Source: Aliirhizobium smilacinae
Lineage (GTDB): Bacteria; Pseudomonadota; Alphaproteobacteria; Rhizobiales; Rhizobiaceae
DNA: 64,000 nt
Direction of reading: 5' to 3'
NCBI RefSeq assembly: GCF_006335145.1
Contig: NZ_VDMN01000003.1
Coordinates: 62,001-126,000 of the forward strand
The stretch's first letter is position 1; every line of letters starts with the position of its first letter. The position numbers were made by a program, and so were the translations under genes. A model generated the notes under the pieces. That model did not search any database and had not been told where the DNA came from. It was given only the letters and a program-made list of their open reading frames with translations. Below are positions 26,013 to 32,794 of the stretch, piece after piece.

Positions 26013-26771
26013 ATGTCAGTGGTTCAGAGTTTTTCAGACAAGTCGTTTTCAGAAAAACTGCTTTCTGCACTCGATCATATCGAGTATCGGCGCATTGAAG
26101 GACACGAGGATTTCGAGGATGTGGCCCGGTTGCGTTACAAGGCCTACAAGGCCCAGAACGTGCTACCGGTCGGAGCGAGCCATCTGCTGGACGAAATCGA
26201 TTTCGTCCCGCATGCCTACGTCTTTGGTATCTACTATTACGAAGAGCTGATCTCGACGGTTCGGGTGCATCACGTGACCTCGGAGCACCGGACATGCCAG
26301 TCCGTTGGCGTGTTTCCTGACGCCGTGAACGAGCTGCTTGATTCCGGCCTTACCTTCATCGATCCGGCCCGCTTCGCCGTCGACCCGGACATCGTCGGCG
26401 AATTGCCGACCATTCCCTACATCACGCTCAGGCCGTCGATCATGGCGGCCATCCACTTCGACACCGATCGGGTGCTTCAGCACATAAGGCCGCCGCATGC
26501 GGCCTTCTACAAGCGCATCTTCCTGGCCGATACGCTCGTGCCGCCGACCATCGCGCCGATATACGGGTTTGAACTGACATTGCTCGCCTCCCGGGTTCGC
26601 GAGGTGCGCCCTCAGTTGATGCGGCGGTTCCCGCTTTTCCAGTCGGAGGCCTATGAGCGGCGCCTGATGTTCGGCGAGCAGCCGACGATGCTGTCGCCGC
26701 CGCTGACCGTCCTGCCGACCGCACGCTTCGCCAGCCGCCCGAACTCACCGGAAATGGCATTCCTCCGCTGA
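26013..26771 (+). CDS. FeeM-like N-acyl amino acid synthase (GNAT fold)
   Basis: This 252-residue protein resembles the FeeM catalytic core, a GNAT/LuxI-type fold that joins a fatty acyl chain from acyl-ACP to an amino acid. Signs are YRRIEGHEDFEDVARLRYKAY, the arginine-containing strand ISTVRVHHV, FIDPARFAVDP and the late GFELTLLASR. The residues after 215 are a proline-rich tail. A lipid signal or membrane lipid is a plausible product; function in this organism is unknown. It lies 172 nt after the GGDEF-EAL gene, with two CtrA-like boxes between them. Confidence 0.75.
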   Translation: MSVVQSFSDKSFSEKLLSALDHIEYRRIEGHEDFEDVARLRYKAYKAQNVLPVGASHLLDEIDFVPHAYVFGIYYYEELISTVRVHHVTSEHRTCQSVGVFPDAVNELLDSGLTFIDPARFAVDPDIVGELPTIPYITLRPSIMAAIHFDTDRVLQHIRPPHAAFYKRIFLADTLVPPTIAPIYGFELTLLASRVREVRPQLMRRFPLFQSEAYERRLMFGEQPTMLSPPLTVLPTARFASRPNSPEMAFLR

Positions 26772-26934
26772 TTTCGCCTTTGCATGCAGGCTGACGGACT
26801 GGTGTGGCGAAACCATTGCGCTCTGCGGTTGTTTGTGTATTCCTGATATTGCCCGGCTTCCAGGACGGGTCGCGGGGAGATTTGAGCCTTCAGGTCATCG
26901 ATGGTTCAATGCGTGGAGATCAGGGAGAGGCTTG

Positions 26935-27159
26935 ATGGACGATCATCATAATGGACCGGTTGAAACTGGTGCGCCGATGGATCATGTGGCGCATGAGCGG
27001 ACCTACGAGTTTTTTCTGGCGGCAGCCAAGTGGGGCACGATGAGCATCGTCGTGCTGCTTATCGCCATGGCTGGCGGTTTTTTCGGCGGGCTCGGACTGC
27101 TTGGGGGCCTTGTCCTGTTCGTCATCCTCAACATCGCCGGCGTTTTCCTGCTGCGCTAG
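26935..27159 (+). CDS. aa3-type cytochrome c oxidase subunit IV
   Basis: This 74-residue peptide has a polar, His-rich start (MDDHHNGP) followed by HERTYEFFLAAAKWGTM, the signature of the small alphaproteobacterial subunit IV, and one long or two short membrane helices to the C-terminus. It sits at the edge of the cytochrome aa3 complex in the inner membrane and is not catalytic. GGGAGAGG precedes ATG 26935; the in-frame part to 26833 is not conserved. No other oxidase subunit is nearby, which is usual for this peptide. Confidence 0.85.
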   Translation: MDDHHNGPVETGAPMDHVAHERTYEFFLAAAKWGTMSIVVLLIAMAGGFFGGLGLLGGLVLFVILNIAGVFLLR

Positions 27160-27324
27160 CAGCAGACAGAAACTCCTGCCTCGGTGAAAAACGGATCGTG
27201 CCTGCTTGCCGGACGTTGCGACCGTTTTGGAAGACTATACCTTTTTATCGTTCAGCATAAGCGAACAATCCGTCTCGGCGAATCCGATAGTCCCGGACTA
27301 ACGGAAGCGGCCTCGGCATGCCAT

Positions 27325-27355
27325 GTAAGCATCAACATCATTTTCACATGCTTAC
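27325..27355. promoter_or_regulatory. inverted repeat before the luciferase-like gene
   Basis: GTAAGCAT (27325-27332) and ATGCTTAC (27348-27355) form a perfect 8-bp inverted repeat with a 15-nt spacer, ending 13 nt before the ATG. It could be an operator or a structure shielding the ribosome site. Confidence 0.4.
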
Positions 27356-27368
27356 GCCGGAGTGCCCC

Positions 27369-28391
27369 ATGAAAAAGATCGGATTTCTCTCTTTCGGCCA
27401 TTGGACGCCATCGCCGCAATCACAGACCCGCTCGGCCGGTGATACGCTGCTGCAGTCCATCGACCTTGCCGTTGCCGCGGAAGAACTCGGTGCCGATGGT
27501 GCCTATTTCCGCGTTCACCATTTCGCCCGCCAGCTTGCCTCTCCTTTCCCGCTGCTTGCGGCAGTAGGGGCCAAGACCAGCAAAATCGAGATCGGCACGG
27601 GCGTCATCGACATGCGCTACGAAAATCCGCTTTATATGGCGGAAGACGCGGGCTCTGCCGACCTCATTTCAGAAGGACGGTTGCAGCTCGGTATCAGCCG
27701 TGGTTCGCCGGAGCAGGTCATCGATGGCTGGCGGTATTTCGGTTATGAGCCGGAAGATGGCAAGAGCGATGCCGATATGGGTCGTCAGCATGCCGAGGTC
27801 TTTCTCGACGTGCTGAAGGGGGAGGGGTTTGCCAAGCCCAATCCGCGGCCGATGTTCCCGAACCCGCCCGGCATGCTTCGGCTCGAGCCCCATTCCGAAG
27901 GATTGCGGGACCGCATCTGGTGGGGTGCCGGCTCGAATGCGACCGCCATCTGGGCAGCCCAGAAGGGCATGAACCTGCAGAGCTCGACACTGAAGGATGA
28001 TGAGACCGGCGAGGCCTTCCACATCCAGCAGGCCAAGCAGATCCGTGCCTATCGCGAGGCGTGGAAAGAAGCAGGGCACGCCCGCGAGCCGCGAGTCTCT
28101 GTCAGCCGCAGCATCTTTGCGCTGGTTGACGATCGCGACCGTGCCTATTTCGGCCGCGGCGGCAAGGAGGACGATTCGATCGGCTTCATCGACGAAAAGA
28201 CGCGGGCCATCTTCGGCCGTTCCTATGCCGCTGAGCCGGATGCGCTGATCGAGGAGCTGCGGAAGGACGAGGCGATCGCCGAAGCGGATACGCTGCTTCT
28301 CACCGTGCCGAACCAGCTGGGCGTCGAATACAATGCCCATGTGATCGAGGCGATCCTGAAGCATGTTGCCCCGGCTCTCGGCTGGCGCTAA
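27369..28391 (+). CDS. LLM class flavin-dependent oxidoreductase
   Basis: This 340-residue protein has a bacterial-luciferase-like TIM barrel: MKKIGFLSFGHW strand, FRVHHFARQLASPFPLLAAV, IEIGTGVIDMRYENPLYMAE, RLQLGISRGSPEQVIDGW. It should use reduced FMN for monooxygenation or dehydrogenation of an unknown substrate. ATG 27369 was chosen as the conserved N-terminus; GGAG precedes it. It is monocistronic, faces a convergent TPR lipoprotein gene and shares a strong hairpin with it. Confidence 0.9.
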   Translation: MKKIGFLSFGHWTPSPQSQTRSAGDTLLQSIDLAVAAEELGADGAYFRVHHFARQLASPFPLLAAVGAKTSKIEIGTGVIDMRYENPLYMAEDAGSADLISEGRLQLGISRGSPEQVIDGWRYFGYEPEDGKSDADMGRQHAEVFLDVLKGEGFAKPNPRPMFPNPPGMLRLEPHSEGLRDRIWWGAGSNATAIWAAQKGMNLQSSTLKDDETGEAFHIQQAKQIRAYREAWKEAGHAREPRVSVSRSIFALVDDRDRAYFGRGGKEDDSIGFIDEKTRAIFGRSYAAEPDALIEELRKDEAIAEADTLLLTVPNQLGVEYNAHVIEAILKHVAPALGWR

Positions 28392-28421
28392 GGCCGATCA
28401 AATCAAGTTCCGAAACGACAA

Positions 28422-28446
28422 TGCCGCCCGAAGGTTTCGGGCGGCA
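28422..28446. terminator. strong hairpin between convergent genes
   Basis: TGCCGCCCGAA pairs perfectly with TTCGGGCGGCA over a 3-nt loop. T-runs are weak on both sides, but position between two convergent genes and an 11-bp stem support a terminator. Confidence 0.65.
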
Positions 28447-28487
28447 CTGTCAATTTCAATACCGAAGATGCTGCAGACGGGGGCCTG

Positions 28488-29381
28488 TCAGGCGCCGCCG
28501 CCACCACGCGTACGTGCCGCGCCATCAACGGCGGGCTTGTAGTTCGGATCAAGCCGAACAGCGTGCGAATAGGATTTGTTGGCGCGGACGCGATCGCCGC
28601 GGCGCTCATAAACCAGCGCCTGGTTCGCCCAGGATTCGGCGATCTTGTCGTTCAGCTCGATCGCGCGGTTGAAGTCTGCAAAGGCGTTGTCGTCGTCGTT
28701 CAGGGCCACGTAGGAAATGCCGCGACCGTTATACGGCTCCGGCGAGTTCGTCGACAGGGAGATGGCCTTGGAGAAGTCCTCGATCGCCTGGGCGTGCTGG
28801 CCGCGGACCTGATAGATCAGGCCCCGGTTGTGATAGGCGCGGCCGTCGGTCGTATCGAGCTGGATCGCCTTGTTGAAGTCGTTGAAGGCTTCGTCGTTGC
28901 GCCCGGCCTGGCGATAGATATTGCCGCGGCCAATATAGGCGACGTCATAGCTCGGGTTGATCTGCAGCGCGCGATTATAGTCGTTGGCGGCATCGACCGG
29001 CTTGCCCATGTTGCGGTAAACGAGCGCGCGGTTGGCGTAAGCCTGATAAAATTGCGGGTTGAGCTGAATGGCACGATTGAAATCGTCCACTGCGCGCTTG
29101 AATTCGCCAGCGCGACCATAAGCAGAGCCGCGGCTGTTATAACCTTCCGGGTCGGATGGGTTCGACTGAATGACGGACGACAGCGACGCGATATTTTCCT
29201 GCGAGCCTTGCGCACGGTCGACGCGAATGACGTCGGTTGTGGTCGGTCCCGTCGCGCATCCCGCCAAACTCGCCATGCCGATAAACATGCCTGTGATCAA
29301 AGCCCGAGAGCGATGCTTGCTTATGAGCGGCAGGCTGGAAAATTCGATTCCATCGGTAGCAACGGAAGTCTTGGCGGCCAT
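28488..29381 (-). CDS. TPR repeat lipoprotein
   Basis: This 297-residue protein has an N-terminal export helix (about 27-40) with lipobox LAGC (MASLAGCATG, Cys at about 42) and then about six tetratricopeptide repeats, each of the YNRG/YANRALVYRNMGKP...A..DYNRALQINP type. It is an NlpI-like envelope lipoprotein, likely a scaffold for envelope enzymes. I took ATG at 29381 (AAGGA about 10 nt upstream); a TTG at 29432 or later Mets are possible starts. The last residues are glycine-rich (RTRGGGGA). Confidence 0.85.
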   Translation of the reverse strand: MAAKTSVATDGIEFSSLPLISKHRSRALITGMFIGMASLAGCATGPTTTDVIRVDRAQGSQENIASLSSVIQSNPSDPEGYNSRGSAYGRAGEFKRAVDDFNRAIQLNPQFYQAYANRALVYRNMGKPVDAANDYNRALQINPSYDVAYIGRGNIYRQAGRNDEAFNDFNKAIQLDTTDGRAYHNRGLIYQVRGQHAQAIEDFSKAISLSTNSPEPYNGRGISYVALNDDDNAFADFNRAIELNDKIAESWANQALVYERRGDRVRANKSYSHAVRLDPNYKPAVDGAARTRGGGGA

Positions 29382-29434
29382 CAGGCGCAGGTCCTTGTCT
29401 CGGCAGTATGAGTCGAAATCGACCCGGTGCAATG

Positions 29435-29465
29435 AAAAAAGCGGCGGCGCCTAAGTCGCCCCCGC
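29435..29465 (-). terminator. rho-independent terminator of rpsU
   Basis: Read on the - strand, GCGGGGGCG pairs with CGCCGCCGC (one mismatch) across a 7-nt loop and is followed by TTTTTT. It ends the S21 transcript. Confidence 0.85.
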
Positions 29466-29501
29466 TCCATAAACACAGAAAAGCGTCTAAAAGACGGCCG
29501 A

Positions 29502-29735
29502 TTAACGAGCGGCAGGGCGCGGCGTTGCCGGCAGCAGGCCTTCGCGCTGCATGCGCTTGCGAGCCAGCTTGCGAACGCGACGAACGGCTTCAGCCTTTTC
29601 GCGTGCACGCTTTTCCGAAGGCTTTTCGTAGTAATCGCGCATTTTCATTTCGCGGAAAACACCTTCGCGCTGCAGCTTCTTCTTGAGAGCGCGGAGAGCC
29701 TGATCAACGTTATTGTCGCGGACAAGTACCTGCAC
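29502..29735 (-). CDS. rpsU: 30S ribosomal protein S21
   Basis: This 77-residue basic protein has the S21 N-terminus [20 protein letters not shown] and the helix [27 protein letters not shown]. It binds the small subunit near the anti-Shine-Dalgarno region of 16S rRNA. The short Pro/Ala-rich C-tail is usual in Rhizobiales. It is transcribed alone, ended by a strong terminator. Alphaproteobacteria often have two rpsU copies; only one is seen here. Confidence 0.95.
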   Translation of the reverse strand: MQVLVRDNNVDQALRALKKKLQREGVFREMKMRDYYEKPSEKRAREKAEAVRRVRKLARKRMQREGLLPATPRPAAR

Positions 29736-30027
29736 GTTAAATCCCGTTCCTTTGGTTTGTTGTTCGCCCGGTCATCGTCTGATTTGAAGGCGAAATAATG
29801 CTGATGCCCGGCGTCAGGCCGTGCGGTTGGTGAAGGCAGATAGCAGATGAGTCCTGCGAAGTCCATATGCACCACGGTTGTTGGTGCGAAAAATGGTTGT
29901 GACGTTGAAACAGGTTTTCGCGCGGGTTGGAACGACTATATCGATACTATTGAAACGGTCACCGCGGAACGCCGACTGCAAGGCCGGCAGTCCCGATGAT
30001 AATGAAACTTTTTATTGGGAGTTCTTC

Positions 30028-31002
30028 ATGCGCAGCGCCATCTACTCACGTTATGGAAATCCGGCCGATGTCCTTGCCGTAGAAGAGCGGCCTCTGCCGG
30101 AGCCCGGTCCCGGTCAGGTTCGTATCAGGATGGGCATGGCGGCTATCCATAACCATGATCTGCTGACAGTCAGTGGCCAATACGGGATCAAGCCTGCTCT
30201 TCCCGCCGTCGCCGGAACGGAGGCGATGGGTACCATCGATGCTGTAGGTGAGGGGGTTCTGCATCTGAAGGCCGGCCAGCGGGTTGCCGCATCCGGGCAA
30301 GGGTGCTGGGCCGATTATTACCTGGCTTCCGCAGCCGGTGCCGTGCCGCTGCCGGCTTCGATTTCCGACGAGGCCGCGGCGCAGCTTATCTCGATGCCGC
30401 TCAGCGCTCTGACGCTTCTCGATTTCATCGGCGCAGGGAAGGGCGATTGGGTAATCCAGAATGCGGCCAATGGCGCAGTCGGAAAGGCATTTGCCATGTT
30501 TGCAAGAAAACGCGGCATCAGGGTGGTAAATCTGGTCCGCCGCGACGCGGCGGTGAGCGAACTTGCCGATCTCGGCATAGAGGATGTCGTGTCGACCTCC
30601 CAGGACGGCTGGAAAGAGACAGTGCAGGCGATCACCGGCGGTGCGCCCATCAAAGCCGGTGTCGATGGCGTCGGCGGATCGGCTTCCGGCGACCTGCTGT
30701 CGACCCTCGGCGAAAATGGTCTGCTTGTCTCCTTCGGCTTGATGTCGGGCCAGCCGATGCAGCTATCTGCCAGCGACATGGTGTTCAAGCAGGCGGTGGT
30801 GAAAGGTTTCTGGCTTGCAAAGATCGCTCCGACGCTGCCGCGCGAAGAGTTAACGAACCTGATCGGCGAGATCGTACAGGCTGTCGCGAGTGGAGAGGTT
30901 CAGCTGAGCGTGTCCGAAGTGTTCGGTCTGTCGGATATCGCCAAAGCGGCCGCGGCAGCAGGTGAGGCGGGTCGCAAGGGCAAGGTGCTGGTTCAGGGCT
31001 GA
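30028..31002 (+). CDS. zinc-free medium-chain dehydrogenase (quinone oxidoreductase/enoyl reductase-like)
   Basis: This 324-residue MDR protein begins MRSAIYSRYGNPADVLAVEE and has the NADPH-binding segment NAANGAVGKAFAMFARKRG (about 148-166, AxxGxxG type). It lacks the cysteines of zinc alcohol dehydrogenases, so it is a quinone or 2-enoyl thioester reductase type. ATG 30028 was taken because GGGAG is near and homology starts there; the extension to 29878 is not conserved. It is ended by a 12-bp hairpin before the sarcosine oxidase operon. Confidence 0.88.
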   Translation: MRSAIYSRYGNPADVLAVEERPLPEPGPGQVRIRMGMAAIHNHDLLTVSGQYGIKPALPAVAGTEAMGTIDAVGEGVLHLKAGQRVAASGQGCWADYYLASAAGAVPLPASISDEAAAQLISMPLSALTLLDFIGAGKGDWVIQNAANGAVGKAFAMFARKRGIRVVNLVRRDAAVSELADLGIEDVVSTSQDGWKETVQAITGGAPIKAGVDGVGGSASGDLLSTLGENGLLVSFGLMSGQPMQLSASDMVFKQAVVKGFWLAKIAPTLPREELTNLIGEIVQAVASGEVQLSVSEVFGLSDIAKAAAAAGEAGRKGKVLVQG

Positions 31003-31038
31003 TCCGGATAGATCATGCAGTGTCGAAACAATTTTCCG

Positions 31039-31076
31039 ATGCGTCGCAATATGGCCATTGCGGCGCATATTGTTTT
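31039..31076 (+). terminator. terminator before the sox operon
   Basis: ATGCGTCGCAAT pairs with ATTGCGGCGCAT (one G-T) over a 6-nt loop, followed by ATTGTTTTG. It separates the oxidoreductase from soxB. Confidence 0.65.
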
Positions 31077-31162
31077 GCGATGGGTATGACACGACCAAAT
31101 CTCATGGAGACGGCGGCAGAAAGGCTGTCGACCAGGAGGCTAAGCCAAGGAAGAGAGGCGCG

Positions 31163-32416
31163 ATGCGCAAATATTCGGTTTTCGCCATAGCCCGCGAGGC
31201 AATGCGCGCCCACAAAGGATGGGAGGCGCAGTGGACGTCTCCTGAGCCGCGTGGCGCTTACGACGTCATCATCGTCGGCGCCGGCGGCCATGGTCTGGGC
31301 GCCGCCTATTACCTTGCCAAGGAACATGGCATTACCAATATCGCGGTGATCGAAAAGGGCTGGCTCGGCGGCGGCAATACCGGCCGCAACACGACGATCA
31401 TCCGCTCCAACTATCTCTATGAAGAGAGCATGGATATCTATGAGCATTCCCTGAAACTGTGGGAAGGCCTGAGCCAGGATCTCAACTACAACGTCATGTA
31501 TTCGCCGCGCGGCGTGATGATGCTGTCGCACAACATCCATGACCAGCAGGTGTTCAAGCGGCATATCAATGCCAACCGGCTTTACGGCATCGACAACGAG
31601 TGGATGACGCCGGAACAGGCGAAGGCCTTCGTGCCGGTGCTGGATATTTCCAAGACTGCGCGTTACCCGATCAATGGTGCAGCACTGCAGCGGCGCGGTG
31701 GTACGGCCCGCCACGACGCCGTGGCCTGGGGTTTTGCCCGTGCGGCTGCTGATCGCGGCGTTCACATCATCCAGAATTGCGAAGTCACCGGCATCCGTCG
31801 CGGACCGGGTGGCGAAGTTCAGGGCGTCGAAACCTCGAAGGGCTTTATCGGCGCCAAGAAGGTCGGCGTTTCTGCCGCCGGACATTCGTCGGTGGTGATG
31901 GAAATGGCGGGCGTTCGCGTGCCTTTGCATTCCAACCCGCTGCAGGCGCTGGTGTCGGAGCCGTTGAAGCCGATCTTCCCTTGCGTCGTCATGTCGAACA
32001 CGGTGCATGCTTATATCTCGCAGTCCGACAAGGGGGAGCTGGTGATCGGCGCCGGTACCGACCAGTATAATTCCTACAGCCAGACCGGTGGCCTGCAGAT
32101 CATCACCCACACGCTGGATGCGATCTGCGAACTTTTCCCGATCTTCCGTCGCGTCAAGATGATGCGCCAGTGGGGTGGCATTACCGACAACACGCCGGAT
32201 CGGTCGCCGATCCAGGGGATCACGCCGGTGCCCGGCCTGTTCCTCAATTGCGGCTGGGGCACGGGCGGGTTCAAGGCGACGCCGGGTTCGGCCAACCTGT
32301 TTGCGCATCTCATCGCCAAGGGCGAGCCGCACAAGCTGGCCTCCGGCCTGACGCTCGACCGGTTCCGCACCGGCCGCCTGATCGACGAAGCGGCCGCTGC
32401 CGCCGTTGCGCATTGA
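31163..32416 (+). CDS. soxB: sarcosine oxidase subunit beta
   Basis: This 417-residue flavin subunit carries VGAGGHGLG (38-46) for FAD and TARHDAVAWG (about 181-190), whose His is the likely covalent FMN site. It oxidises sarcosine, giving H2O2 and an imine that passes to the alpha subunit. ATG 31163 has GGAAGAGAGG upstream. It is the first gene of soxBDAG; the next gene lies 21 nt on. Length matches other heterotetrameric SoxB proteins. Confidence 0.95.
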   Translation: MRKYSVFAIAREAMRAHKGWEAQWTSPEPRGAYDVIIVGAGGHGLGAAYYLAKEHGITNIAVIEKGWLGGGNTGRNTTIIRSNYLYEESMDIYEHSLKLWEGLSQDLNYNVMYSPRGVMMLSHNIHDQQVFKRHINANRLYGIDNEWMTPEQAKAFVPVLDISKTARYPINGAALQRRGGTARHDAVAWGFARAAADRGVHIIQNCEVTGIRRGPGGEVQGVETSKGFIGAKKVGVSAAGHSSVVMEMAGVRVPLHSNPLQALVSEPLKPIFPCVVMSNTVHAYISQSDKGELVIGAGTDQYNSYSQTGGLQIITHTLDAICELFPIFRRVKMMRQWGGITDNTPDRSPIQGITPVPGLFLNCGWGTGGFKATPGSANLFAHLIAKGEPHKLASGLTLDRFRTGRLIDEAAAAAVAH

Positions 32417-32437
32417 GATAGGGGATAGATAGACCAG

Positions 32438-32794
32438 ATGCTTTTGATCCACTGCCCCTATTGCGAGGAAGACCGTTCCGAGCTGGAGTTCCGCTGGGCC
32501 GGCGAGGCGCATATCGCCCGGCCGGAAAACATCGCAGCAATCTCTGATGAGGAATTCGCCGAGTTCTTCTTCCTGCGCAACAACGAAAAGGGCCTCACCT
32601 ATGAACGGTGGCGGCATATCCATGGCTGCGGGAGGTTCTTCAATGCGGCGCGCGATACGATCAGCGACAGGTTCCTGATGACATACAAGGCAGGTTTACC
32701 CAAACAGCCGGTACCGGTGGCTGAGGAGTTTGCCGCGATCGCCGAGGAGAAATCCGTCGAGACCTGGGAACAGACCGAAGGAGACGCCAGATGA
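32438..32794 (+). CDS. soxD: sarcosine oxidase subunit delta
   Basis: This 118-residue subunit has the zinc-site motif HCPYCEEDRSELEFRW (Cys residues at about 6 and 9) and later IHGC (Cys about 63), which together hold Zn2+. It is structural in the heterotetramer. Its stop overlaps the soxA ATG by 4 nt (ATGA), so the subunits are translationally coupled. The C-tail is longer than the minimal delta core. Confidence 0.95.
   Translation: MLLIHCPYCEEDRSELEFRWAGEAHIARPENIAAISDEEFAEFFFLRNNEKGLTYERWRHIHGCGRFFNAARDTISDRFLMTYKAGLPKQPVPVAEEFAAIAEEKSVETWEQTEGDAR

Noticed and set aside
31013-32623. 536-codon - strand frame opposite soxB
   Set aside because: Antisense shadow across the soxB/soxD junction; no motif.
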